Below, piece after piece: positions 24,393-35,694 of a stretch of 64,000 nucleotides of DNA (the first letter of the stretch is position 1; every line of letters starts with the position of its first letter). The notes under the pieces were generated by a model. It was given only the letters and a program-made list of their open reading frames with translations. It was not told the origin of the DNA and searched no databases. The stretch spans positions 52,849 through 116,848 of the forward strand of contig JAYMTA010000014.1 in the NCBI GenBank assembly GCA_036897625.1, read 5' to 3'. This DNA comes from Pelargonium cotyledonis. Its lineage: Eukaryota; Streptophyta; Magnoliopsida; Geraniales; Geraniaceae. The position numbers were made by a program, and so were the translations under genes.

Positions 24393-26679
24393 TGAAATAA
24401 GGTTAATCCAGGATTCACTTGTAAAAGGCCCAGCATACTCTTTTATTCAAGTCTTAACGGGCCAAAATTTATCAAAAAAGGTCTTGGTCTTTATTTTTAC
24501 TTTCGATAGTCTTCTTTTTAAAAGATACTGCACTCTCTTGTTCTAGTAAAACAAAAATATATAAAAAGGACGTCAATAACTGACGATAATTAATTTGTTT
24601 GGATATAGCTAAGGGCTCCGTAGCCTAAACGAAATCAAAATGACTTTGACTATCATTATACTTATCTTACTGAACTTTCAGAAATAGCAAATTGTGTGCT
24701 TGGGTTGAAGACTAAAGTTAGACTTGTTTAGTAAAAATTAACTGCACGCTGAAGCTATCAGCAGGGCCCGGGGCATGTATCGGAAAAAGCAACGTGTCAA
24801 TTAAAAAAGTATCCACTTTGTTAACTATTAAGGCTAATTTCTCCCTTTATGAGTAAAACCCCTTTTTAACAACAATACCCACTATACATAATACATTCTA
24901 TATTACTGTCTAATAAAGTAATTGGAATACTAATACAAAGACTACAGGGAATCCATATCCCTATAAGAGTACAGTTAAAACAGCTATAGGCTACAATAAG
25001 AAAAGTAAGATCTTAGCTACAGTAAGTCCAGCAACAAGAGGAGTCTATCCCATAAGAGGAGTACCACTAAGAAAGCCGGGTTAGCTATTTAATAAAGGAA
25101 TGGAAAGTATATAAAGTAAGGCACTCGTGCTAAGGAGGAATTGTTGTAAGGGTGTATTTACTGTCTTGAAAATCAAGGGGGAATACCTTTAAATTTTTAA
25201 TACTCAAACTTGGGAAAGATAATAAACTTTAAGAGCTGGTATTAACTAAAGACAAATATACAATAAAGGAAACGTTTAACTACCCGGGACTCTGGGCTTG
25301 CTTTGGAAGCGCAAAAGTCTCAAAATATTGTAATTTCTGTAGAGATTCCAAAACATAAATTAAAAACTATCTGACATTTGTTAAAGAATTTGAAAGAAAG
25401 AGTCATTTTCTTCCTCTAGGCAGAACCGTAGGACCGTGTATTATTAACCTTCACGGGATCTTAGTATAAAAGGTATTCCTTGACCTAGAATCTTAAAAAT
25501 AAGTTCTCCTTGCCGGGTAACTATTAATAAGGAGGCAATCTTTCTTACTAAAAACTCTCTGGCCCGAGTAGTGTACCTTCTTTATAATGAAGAGCCCGAC
25601 CTAGCTTCATTTAGAGTTAACAACCGAAGAGCTGCCGAGGGAGAAGACAACAACAAAATTTGGGTGTGCCCTTTTTAGATAATTATAGTTGAAGAAAAAG
25701 GCTGACTATTTAAGGTAGAATCTATTCCTGAGAATAGAATAACCCTCAAGAAATGTAATAGGGCTGTACATGAGTGCGCGGGGATTTTTTCTAAAGGTTT
25801 AGAGAAGTAGGTCTATTTATATAAGATATTCTATGGAAGAGCTTTTTTTTTAACTTATAAGTCAAATTCTAATGCTGATATATAAGGAATTCCAGTATAA
25901 GCTTATTCCAGTTTCTTGTTAACTTAGTTCTTTAAACTCTATTTCTTGAATATAGTAAAAGTTAGCTTTTTAAAAATGTATTTATTAAAATTGGAAATGA
26001 AAGGTTTGAAATAACAAGATACTCATTAAAAGAGAGTTTATCTAGCTTGAGTCTTAGTAAACTTAATAGTGGAAACCTGAAAAAGGATAAGGCAATTTAG
26101 AGAAAGAATACCCTGGGAATCCTCGGAGCCTACAAACACGAATAAATCCTATTTTATAATCTTTAAAAATCCAAAACAAAAATAAGAGGGTTCACACATC
26201 AAAAATTAGCTAGAAGGCCTTCTAAGCATACTTTTTTTTAGTTAAATAAGCCCTTTTTTAGATAGTAGGGAGTGAACACTAATATCTATCTTTTCCTCAC
26301 TCCTCGATTTTCCCGAATAAAGAAAACTGGAAGTTAATTGGGTTACTTTTAAGCTACCCTTTATTATTAAGGAGCTATTATCATAAATTGAGGAAAGAAT
26401 CTTATTACCAACATATTTTGAATAACCAGTATCTTCTATTTTCAAGTTTCATTTGTACTGTTTATTAATTTAGTAATAAATCTTGTTGGATAAAGGTATA
26501 ATATTTTAGATCTAGCGTTTTGTATTACTTAACTAGTAGGATTTCCAGTAACCAGGTTAAGATACTATAGGAAACAAAATCTTGTAAATAATATACTTAG
26601 TTAAGCTCAGCAAAATCTAGGTAATAAGAATCCACAATTTGCTAAAAGGAGCACAGTGTTGGTATAGAGTCATTTTCAA

Positions 26680-26693
26680 GGAATAAGGAATAA
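26680..26693. repeat. Tandem duplication of 7 bp
   Basis: GGAATAA twice in succession, then GG. One of a set of small perfect duplications in the window. Confidence 0.6.
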
Positions 26694-27071
26694 GGCTAGA
26701 TTATAGAGTGATTCGTAGTGTTTAGCCCCTTATATATTTTGTAGTCAAGTATTAACAGAGGTTGAACCCTCGTTCTGGGCATAAGTTGGGCACTGTTTAA
26801 ACCTCTCTTGGATTCAAGACAAGAAAGGAATAAACCTCTTTTAGATACATTCGCGTTTATTATATAAATCTATAAATTATTTTTTTCTTATCTAGGTCTT
26901 AACTAAACCCGCGGATGCAGTGCTCTACCAGGACTAAAATGAAATCTTGTGTACAGATAAGACTATTCTTGCTTATGCCCATCAGGGTTATTAAGCCCAG
27001 TATAATATCAAGTGTTTATTGCGTGTTAATTTTATTATATATAATAGGGATAAAAGGCAAAGGTGTAGGAA

Positions 27072-27100
27072 AAAGACTTATTACTTAGTAATAAGTTTTT
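27072..27100. repeat. Inverted repeat, possible hairpin
   Basis: A 9-bp perfect stem ACTTATTAC / GTAATAAGT closes a TTA loop. Four further A-T or G-T pairs extend it to 13 pairs. It ends in a run of T on the plus strand, so a terminator-like RNA hairpin is conceivable, but no gene lies upstream. Confidence 0.6.
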
Positions 27101-27488
27101 AAGAAAACAAAGGGAACTTCGGTATAATGGATACTTTTATAATAAGAGATTCCTTTTTACATAAGCGATTCTATCTAAATGATTTTAGCAAATGCTGATT
27201 CGGAAATTTCTTATTAATCTATCTTTTCTCAAGAAAAAGGGTATAGCCAATAATAGATCCCTAGGAAAGCTTTCTAGTATACTTTTTTTTAGGGGATTTT
27301 TACAAGGGGAGGCCGGTAAAAGAAATATAGTATAGTCAAAAATATCGAAGCTAATGAATACGTTTGCGTATAAATTTGAGTATTCTAATCTAACAGCAAT
27401 TTCTAGGATTCAATGAAGTATAAAGACATGGGGATTTCTAAGGAAGAGCTAGCTGCCTCGTGATATAATTTTCAAGTTATAATTCTAA

Positions 27489-27850
27489 AAAAAACTAACA
27501 AATTTGCATGAAACTCAGGAATTTAATGAAACCGGTTTAAAAGGCAACCTTCTTACTGAAAAGAAGGAACTAATCCAGGAAACCAAAAGCTCCATAACAC
27601 GAGGACTCCTAAGACAAGGGAATACAACTAGGACCCGTAAGAGAGGTCTAGCTCCTAAGACTCCTAAGAATAAGAGGAAAGGTATTTATTATAGCTATGC
27701 AGAAGACAGATACAGAAATAGCTAGCTCACGATAAACCGTCAAGGTCAGTAAGAAACAATAAAGGATTGGTGTTTTAAGGTATGTATGTACTAACAAAAA
27801 ATACTAGTAAGATTAAGCTCCCTCCGTTATACTACAGTCGGTAACAGGGA
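27489..27850 (+). repeat. Composite repeat copy with purine block
   Basis: An open frame (TTG at 27504 to TAG at 27723, 73 codons) is rich in Lys, Arg, Thr and Glu. Its 3' part contains CTCCTAAGA in tandem (27652-27669) and a word shared with 34.6 kb: AGATACAGAAATAGCTA, then GTCAGTAA, then a GGTGT segment. At 27821-27844 it has CCTCCGTTATAC followed by TACAGTCGGTAA, which equals 34682-34705 at 22 of 24 positions. The order of the words matches the 34.4-kb element, so I read this as a diverged copy and the frame as a by-product of purine-rich DNA. Confidence 0.55.
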
Positions 27851-28054
27851 CCTATCTTATTCCTATTAAGTTTGTTTCATCATTAACGAGAAATCCAACC
27901 CATAGAACCAGAGGAAAATACATAATATCAATTACTATCTACTAACTATTAAATAAACCCTTATTCCACTAATAACTAATAGAATATACTAATAACACAA
28001 CTATCTATAAGAGTATAAGAGTAAGACAACTACTATAAACTACTATAATATAGT

Positions 28055-28180
28055 ATAAGCTATGACAGGAAAGACAGTAATAGACAGGTATAGCTCTTAA
28101 TAAAAAGAAGGATAAAGCTCCTAGAACTCCTAATAAGATACAGAGTCTAAGTATAGCGAAAAAGATTGAGAGTCTAGGTC
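28055..28180 (+). repeat. Purine-rich repeat block
   Basis: Contains AAGCTATGACAGGAAAG (compare AGCTATGACAAGAACTAAG at 34598), TAGCTCTTAATAAAA (identical at 32202) and AGATACAGAGTCTAAGTAT (compare the minus strand at 21.59 kb). A start-less Lys-rich frame runs through it. The combination of words shared with three other blocks supports common origin, although each single word could be chance. Confidence 0.45.
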
Positions 28181-28423
28181 TGTTTAGTTTTCTTATTTTC
28201 AGGATCTCTATTTTCTAAGTTACGGGGCTAAAGTAAGGAATTTCATTAATGAAGTTCAAGTTCTAGTCTTTTAAGTTAAGAGTTTCCTTTTTCCTTTTCT
28301 TTGAATCGGGAATTACTAAAAAACTAAAGATGAAGGTATTAACCAACGTAATTTCATGATTTAAATAAATCTGCTTGAAAGCTTGACTAAAAAAAGAGGA
28401 TCTTATTTCCTTAAAATACCCAG

Positions 28424-28555
28424 TAATGACTCGATTCGAGCCTTTGTATGCCAATTCTCTGAACCGATACTTTACCGCGTAGCTATAAAGCTGTCCATTT
28501 TACTTTGACTACTTATTACATTGGAGAATATACACTAAGAACTCTTATTTATTGT
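28424..28555 (-). pseudogene. tRNA-like relic with conserved 5' flank
   Basis: Minus strand: flank GTATATTCTCCAATGTAATA, then GGACAGCTTTATAGCTACG (upstream and acceptor region), GCGGTAAAGTATCGG (D-arm), TTCAGAGAATTGGCATAC, AAAGGCTCGAATCGAG (T-arm). The flank and body follow 56432-56551 and 54603-54720 block by block. Stems are partly broken. The downstream minus strand is again purine-rich. Confidence 0.5.
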
Positions 28556-28559
28556 ATAT

Positions 28560-31190
28560 AAGCGGTTTTCATTCCTTGTCTACTAGATTGGCTGTAGTAA
28601 GGGGAGTCTCTTATTCATTACCCTTAATCTTGTTTTGATAATTACGGCATCTATTCTGAAGCAGTACGCTAACATAAAAGGAAGCCTTGTTCTTGATTTT
28701 ACTAGTTTTAGTGGATATTATATACAGTGTAATTGAAGATCTTAAAATCTGCTTTATTTGTATAATAATGTTAACATTTTTGGTAGAATGGGCAGAAATC
28801 CTACACAAAACAAAAAAGAAGGAGTCTATTACAATCCATTCCTCTGCTCTGGTTATGAAGCGCCGTAAACCCCCTATGCAGTTTTTTGTAACTACTTTTT
28901 GGTTATACCTTTTAGTTTCGAAGAACTTTTATAGGTTAAGGATTTGCTTTTTTCTTCTAACCAAGTCAAAGCAGCAGCTCTAATGTCGTAATAAGTATCC
29001 ACAGAATTTTTCCCATTCTTGAAAGCAAGACCCCATTTGTTTAGTTAAAAAAGTACTCCTACTTATTTAAGTCGAAGAGCTTGGGTTAAGTTAAGTACTC
29101 GTATAGATATCTATATTTTGTCCAAAGGATAGGATGTAAGAGGTTGATATGATTACTACTGGTTATACTTTACTCGCCCGTTAATTTTCCTACTTCATAT
29201 ACGAATGTTAACTTTTTGCTATATACTTTTCAGGGCCCTAGTAAAACTCTGGGACTTCTATATAGTTATAAATAAGATATAAAAAAGAGGAGAATCCTAT
29301 AGTTAGGTTTTTGGTAAAGGTTCAGTCCTAGATGTTTTTCACGCATTAATAAGTAATTCTAGGGATATCATAGGATCAAGAAAAGGAGTCCAAAGATGGG
29401 GATCCCTTATTTGTTAAATAAGAATAATAATTCGTTTTCAAATAAATAAGTATTACTTGTCCAAAACCTTTTGTAGCAATTTCGATTATTTATTTCAATT
29501 TCATTTAAGGTAGTTTATCAACTAGCATCGTGTAATAAAGCTCATAGATGTGAATGAGAAAGCTCTCTTAGCCTTGGAATCCAAGTCAAGTATAGCAATA
29601 ACAAGAGTGTGAATTTACTTGTGATGAATCTTCTAACTAAAAGTTATACCAAAGTGTAGAAGTCCCGAATTCCTAATGAGTTTCAAGCCTGCAACTAAAT
29701 TCTTTAGAACTCCTTTCGACTAAAAAGAAGTAACTAACTAAGTAACTATATTACTTTTATTGGTACTAAAAATATAATAAGGGAGTACGTTTTCGTGTTT
29801 GTAATTCTTGATTTGCCTATATCTTTATAATATAAGAAGTGGCGGCTCTTTCCGTGAAAACAAACATCCTGGGATAATACTTACAGAGCACTTTATAAGG
29901 GTTCTCTTTAATTCGTATAAATTTTCTAGTTCAAATATGACCGACCAAAGCTTTAAAATGGATTAATAAGCAATATCTATATAGAGTGGCTGGGCTTGGC
30001 TGGGATACCCTTTTGCCTCAGAATAAAAATGCAGGGGATAAGAAAATTCTTCATTAAGAGCAGCCGAATTTTAGTTTTTTCTTACGTATACTTGCAATTG
30101 GAAAAAGGAAAATTGATCCAGTATTTTATTTAAGTGGTTTGGTGAACATTGAAGAATACTTTGAAGTAAACACCCTATCCTATACTACACCCAAGGGGTC
30201 CCTTATATAAGCTAAAAGACTGTTATGTAAATAAAAATTGAAAGGTCGAGGCGCTCTAGAACTAAACCCTCAATCTGAAATTACAGAGTTTTCTATTCAA
30301 TGCTTTAATAAGTAGGACTCTAATGAGTAAAAAAACTATAGGAAAGGCAAAGTTATATCTTGGTACTTTTTGGCTTATAGGTCAATATGTCTAATTATAT
30401 ACTATACAAAGTTTCCGCGAAAAGATTCTGGTTCAAGGAAGCGTATTCAAAAAGTGTATTATAATTATAATACACTTACTTAATAGGGTATCTTTTCTTT
30501 ACTAGGATAAGGGACTTCCTTACCTTTGTATAGCTAACTAGAACCTAGGGATTCTCTCAAAACAGTATTCTAGTTACATCCCTAAAGATTATCATGATAA
30601 TACAAGTTAAAAAGTATAGGTAAAGCAATAAAAGTAACGGGTTGAACTCTTTTTAAAGTCTACGTTTAGTTTGATATACTGTGTATTATATTGTTCAACA
30701 AAAAGCCCTTAATTTGAAGAAGAGGATTTAAGGGTGAACTGGCATAATAGAATTCGCTTAGAAGTCAAAATCGAATTTCTGTCAATTAAAATTCTACCTA
30801 ATACAATTGCTTAAAATTAGAAAATTACTAGAATAGGAGCTCCACCAAGCTCGATCCCTTTAGTCCTCACCTAACCTGCAATTTATATTGGAAATTCGAG
30901 TTTAAGAGTCCGATTATACCTCAATAAGGAATCTCTCTGTTAATTTAATAAAGCTAATCAAGATGACTGCACTGAATACAAATTCAAAGCCCCTTCGCGT
31001 TGCTTGGGACTCGTTAAGGATAAGAAAAAACCCGTACTTTAGAAACCCAGCTAAGTTTTTGTAGAATTAATAGCAGGAACCTTTCCTCCTCTGTTATGCA
31101 CTTGGCACGAGTGTTAATATTATATTCCATAGAAAGCATACTCATTTTAGAACCCTCCTGGATAGAATAGCCAAAAAACCGGGCCCTTTT
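28560..31190. other. Stretch with no supported gene
   Basis: A plus frame of 98 codons (28687-28983) would encode a hydrophobic N-terminal half, but AT-rich chance frames are commonly hydrophobic and a minus frame overlaps it. The only other clear object is the palindrome at 30452. Confidence 0.45.
30452..30477. repeat. Perfect 26-bp palindrome
   Basis: The arm AAGTGTATTATAA is followed directly by its exact reverse complement, without spacer. It is nearly all A and T and could extrude as a cruciform or be a protein-binding site. No gene is next to it. Confidence 0.85.
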
Positions 31191-31194
31191 ATTT

Positions 31195-31250
31195 TATAGG
31201 CACTCCTTATAAGCCAACCGCGTATCGGGGGTTCAAATCCCATTTCCTCC
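31195..31250 (+). pseudogene. tRNA 3'-half relic
   Basis: GCCAACCGCGTATCGG then GGGTTCAAATCCCATT and TCCTCC form a good T-arm and a possible 3' acceptor strand. No matching D-arm or anticodon arm is found upstream, so only the 3' half survives. Confidence 0.35.
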
Positions 31251-31984
31251 GAACATATCAAAGCAGTGCAGTATAAAATATTAGATCTACTTTAGTTTCT
31301 CGTCATGGATATGAGGAGGGTCTTGTAACTACTAGTTGAGGTACCTTCTTTTGCTCGTTTCAAATATAACACTCTCTTTTAATCTTATTATTTTCAATCT
31401 CGAATTTAAACTTTTGCGTAATACGAGGTTCATGAACTGCTTTTAGATTTCACTGTAAAGCTAATATCAGAAAAAAAAAGGATTCCAATAATTCTTAATA
31501 AAGAAATGTAAGCAATATTAGAACGCTTTTGGGTTATTCATTGCAGTAATTCGATGACTATCAGCTGTGCGTCAAAACTTTCAAATATACTTTAGGGTAC
31601 GAAATGATACCTTATTTTTATGGATGCTTGCTTGTTGTTTATCAATTCTAACTCAAAATATTGTTATCAAGAGGACTTTGTTCTACTTGCACATAGGGTA
31701 TTCTTTTTTCCTATAGAAGACTCTTAGTATGCTAGCCACTAAGTAATGAGTAAAAAATAAGAAAAATAAGGCTAGCTAAAGGGTTTAAACTAAGAGCTGG
31801 ATTCTCGACGAATCTCTTACTACTATTAAGCAAACCTTTTAAATGAGAGAAAACACCTATATAAAAGAAAACTTATTTAGATCTTGCCTATATTCAAAAA
31901 CAATTGTTGTATTCTTTGAGAATTTTTTTTAACTTTAGAGCATTAGCCCATATTCATATAAGTCTATCATCTTTTTAGTATTTA

Positions 31985-32470
31985 GTCTTTCTTGTTTGAA
32001 GTGGTTAGAGCACTGATGAGTTTGCTCGTCATTTCAAGGGTTCGAGTGCTGTTTTCTTCGGGTTTATAAAGGTAATCAAGGTAAGGAAGCACTTAAGTTG
32101 TCTTTTTCGTAAAAGTCAGTCCTAAATCTCTGAAAAATAGAAGAGTATGGCAGAAGTGGGGATGCAGAAACTTGGTATTACAAATCCAATGAAAAGTGTT
32201 GTAGCTCTTAATAAAATAGGTATGAAAGTTAAGAGTAACAGACACTAAGATACGGATTAGCTTTCAAAAGATGTGATATTAGTAGCTTTGAAAAGGTTGC
32301 TTCTTTATTGTTAGTTGTTAGTGCTTTCCTGCCCCTGTAGCAAATAAAGAAACAAAGAAATCTTAAGGCAAGTTTTAGCTTGACCAATAACTATCTTCTG
32401 TAAAAGAGCTTTCTTACTAATAGGTAAAGTAGCTTCAGAGTATAAGGAAAGTCCTAGCAAAAGCTAAAGG
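31985..32470 (+). repeat. tRNA-headed composite repeat, copy F
   Basis: Begins with a tRNA-like head: GTGGTTAGAGCAC at 32001, GATGAG TTTG CTCGTC (a strong six-pair hairpin in the anticodon position) and AAGGGTTCGAGTGC. It continues with TAGCTCTTAATAAAA (32202), ATAGGTATGAA (32216), GTTGTTAGTGCTTTCCTG (32314), TAGCAAATA (32338) and GTAGCTTCAGAGT (32429). The head and the last four blocks occur in the same order and orientation at 34449-34934. There is no frame across it. It differs from the partner by lacking about 170 bp between the purine block and the GTTGTTAG module. Confidence 0.6.
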
Positions 32471-34373
32471 GGAGTTAAGGTCTTCTTGTTTATAGGCCTA
32501 AAGTCAAAGTAATTTGTTTGTGATCAATACCTTTAGAAGTCAAGGCTGTTTTCTTCCCGATCTAGTTAAGTTTATAGCTTTGAAGGAAATAGAAAAGTGT
32601 AAAGTAATTCTTCCTTCTTGTTGGATCTTCCCCCTGAGCCTGAGTCAAGTCTTTAAGAAAGGTTAGTGATTAGAAAGAAGAGGGTTGGAATATGAAGAAG
32701 AATAAGTTTTAGATCTCGAACTTCCTAACACTTGACAGATAACAATTCCTAAATAATCCCGAAAACAAAAGGTTTGAAAGGTCCCTCTCTGGCTATAGCC
32801 TATAAATTGTTACAATATCCCTTACAAAAATATGCTACTCAAAAAGCCAGATCCAAGTATCTTAGAGTCAAAAACGAGAGTAAACTCTAACTCTAAAATG
32901 TAAAAAGAATAATAAAGGATGCTTTTCCCGATCAAGCTCAAAGTAACTAGGAATTTTACCTCTATTAACAGCACATCTGAACATTTTTATAGTTTTTTGT
33001 TACTTTCTAGGGGATTCCTACAACCGAGAATTCATATTTATAAACTTTATAGTTCTATCCGAGGAAAGGTAAGGTATTATTCAACTTACTAAACTGCAGT
33101 TAAATTCTGCTAGGACTCTTTCCATTCATTCGAAACCTAGAATATCAGCCCACGCGCTTATACTTACCTTCGATTACTTTACAAATAGAGGATATATAAG
33201 AACTCTCGAATTGAATTATAATTACACTCTTTTCTGTATATTATCTATAAGATAGACGTTCATCCCTAAATTAGTTAACTAACTACTAAAATTTTTTCTG
33301 GGGCCTTTTGGATCCGTAAGAATTAGATTATTTAGGAGGGGATACCCTATAATATAGTAAAGATAAACTCGTTATTTTTTCTTATCCGGAAATTCCGACT
33401 AAGAATCAAGTGTTTAGGTTAAGGCAATTTTTTACTATAGCTACCTTCCTATTCGATTGAAAGAATTTTCCCATATTTGTTATAAAAGGGACACCTCGTT
33501 TGTTTAACTGACAAGAAACTACTCAACTCTATGTCCCCACTCTCCTAGCATCGAACCAGAGTAGCATAATTCTTGAGTATGATTTGACTCCTACACAAAA
33601 CGGATCAGTTCCATTAGAAATTTGATAGACTTTTGTGAGGGTTTATTACAAGGCTTCCTAAAGTTTATATTTTATTATTCTATTAGTAAATTTTGAAAGA
33701 AGGAAATCCCATAAAATAAAGCCGTTAACAACATCCTGATTTTAGCATTTCTCTTTCATTAGGAACTCGGAGATTCCGTATTGAGTAATGTTGGTAGAAT
33801 TCTTTAAGTGCAGAGTAAGCCTCTCCATTTAGAAATTCCATCTTTAAAGTTTAAAGAAAAGGAATTCCTGTCCTAAATATAATTAAGACAAAGTAATTAA
33901 GAAAATGAAAGATATATATATATACTTCTTAAACAGGGACCTTATTATAAGCAATTCATTACTATAAATACCAACTACCAAACCTCTCCCTATATAAAAA
34001 AAGTACGACATTAACTGGAGAAGTCCTTTATTTAATTCTTATTTATAGTCAGTAAATTGCATTGAAGTTCTAGCTCTCCCAGTTCTAGTAGCAGTTAAGT
34101 TAGAGAAAGTTGTGGGATTAAGGCAACCCTAAGAGCAGGGCTAAGCTTGTAAGTTCATAGAATTCAGATTAAGAGTTCTCCGCTAAAAAGTCTATAGGTG
34201 CCCTTACAAACAAAAAAGTTACTATAAAAGCTAAAAACCTTATCATCTGTTCTCGGTGTAAATAACTAGTATTTAGGTAGTGAGTTTACCGCGGGTTCAA
34301 TTTTACCTTTCTTTTAATGTGCTTAGAAATTATATAAAAACTTAGAGCGTACTTAATAAAAGGGGTTAAAAAA

Positions 34374-34965
34374 GGAAATTTTAATCACTTAAATAGAAAT
34401 AGATTTAGCTCATCCTGTATACTGTCTCAAATCTAGTAAATATATAAAGTGGTAAAGCACTCGTTCATGGAATTGACATGCTAAAGGTTCAAGCTCTGAG
34501 TTTCTCAAAAGATTCTTTTAAAGTATGACTAAGAGTAAGATAGAGAGCTCCGGGGGAAGTTATAGGTATGAAGACTAAGAGGATACAGATAGAGATAGCT
34601 ATGACAAGAACTAAGTCAGTAATCCGTCGGTGTGTCTATAGGGTAAGGTTGACTATCAATATACTATAATGTATTTCCTTTCCTCCGTTACACTGCAGTC
34701 GGTAAGAATAACCATCTCCAAACCCTACAAGGCTCTAAGCTCCCATGTCAGTAACTGTAGAGTACCAGAGAAATATACCTTAGTAAGACAATCACAAGGG
34801 TACTATACAAAGCGTTATTTTTTATATGTTGTTAGTTCTTTCCTGTAGTAGCAAATAGATAATCTAAAATCCTAGGGAAAGCTCATTGCCAGGTAGCTCT
34901 CGGTTTTCTAGTTCTTGGTCTGTAGCTTCAGAGTCTACGGTAAGTCTTAACAACCCAGCAATTAA
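34374..34965 (+). repeat. tRNA-headed composite repeat, copy A
   Basis: Order: GGAAATT and ATAGAAATAGATT (34374 on), CTCAAATCTAGTAA, tRNA-like head (GTGGTAAAGCACTCG, GTTCATGGAATTG, CTAAAGGTTCAAG, 34449-34496), ATAGGTATGAAGACTAAGAG (34562), GCTATGACAAGAACTAAG, GTCGGTGT (34626), CAATATACTATAATG (34657), CCTCCGTTACAC with TGCAGTCGGTAA (34682), GTTGTTAGTTCTTTCCTG (34828), TAGCAAATA (34849) and GTAGCTTCAGAGT (34922). It is the fullest copy: other copies share subsets of these modules in the same order. A 73-codon frame (34886-35107) overlaps its end and is probably chance. Confidence 0.65.
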
Positions 34966-35489
34966 CTCCTCAATTCCCGAAGTTAATATTACAGGGAGTA
35001 GTATAGATAATGAAACTAAGCTAGAGGACCCCTTAATTTTTTATAAGAGGCTAGGTTTATCTTGGAAGAGTTGTCAGAATAGGTCAATCAAAGAGAGTAT
35101 TCCTTAATTCATAGGGCAGTTGGTGTTAAAGAGATTGACAAAGGGAAGGGTTTTCTTTAGGAGGAATCAGTTAGTCTTAGTGTATGTATATATCACGTTT
35201 TAAGTTTCTTACAACGAATTTGTGGTAACAGGATTAAAGAAATTTTCATTGGACTAGGATTTCTATAAGATAAATCAGAAATTCTAAGGATGACTCCTTT
35301 TAAGAGCATTATATTAATACATAAATTAAGAAATCTTAAACCGGAATCAAACGGAAACCTTCTTTTCTGAAATCTCCAACTTCTTTAATTATAGGAAATA
35401 TAGGAAAGAAATCCTCAAAGGTATCTTGCTATTACTTATGAGTGTTTCTTTTTTGGGGGTATACGCTTTTATACCGAATGCTTCCTTTA

Positions 35490-35557
35490 TAATTTTTCAG
35501 TGGTAGAGCAGGACAGTCTTAAGACAAATTTAGTAGGTTCAAGTCCCGAAGAATACC
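35490..35557 (+). pseudogene. tRNA-like relic, TTAAG loop type
   Basis: TTCAGTGGTAGAGCAGG (D-arm), CAGTCTTAAGACA (a self-complementary anticodon-arm remnant holding TTAAG) and TAGTAGGTTCAAGTCCCG (T-arm). The loop is too short for a normal anticodon arm. The acceptor is not seen nearby, although GGGGGTATAC lies about 40 bases upstream and GAATACCC directly downstream. Confidence 0.4.
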
Positions 35558-35674
35558 CAGTCTTTAAAGAACCCCGTCACTTCTTTGCCAGTCGATAACA
35601 TATCTCCCAAGACTTCCCCTTGGCTTTGTGCTGGTATGTTTATTCAGATATTGGATATTTCCCGGGTACCCGTA

Positions 35675-35694
35675 TACATGTGAGTACATGTGAG
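35675..35694. repeat. Perfect tandem duplication of 10 bp
   Basis: TACATGTGAG twice without spacer. Confidence 0.85.

Larger units (their letters stand above)
24400..27480. other. Stretch with no supported gene
   Basis: A start-less plus-strand frame runs from about 24916 to 25083, rich in Lys and Thr, without ATG. A D-arm-like string on the minus strand near 26930 lacks the rest of a tRNA. Otherwise only a 7-bp tandem pair (26680) and the hairpin at 27072. Confidence 0.45.

Noticed and set aside
24916-25083. Start-less Lys/Thr-rich frame with a short resemblance to ribosomal protein L2 (RGV.P..RGV)
   Set aside because: Only about ten residues agree, the spacing is off and there is no start codon. 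Similar fleeting likeness to S12 in the purine blocks is explained by Lys/Arg-rich composition.
28687-28983. 98-codon frame for a hydrophobic protein
   Set aside because: AT-rich random frames readily give hydrophobic residues; a minus frame overlaps it and no family is recognisable.
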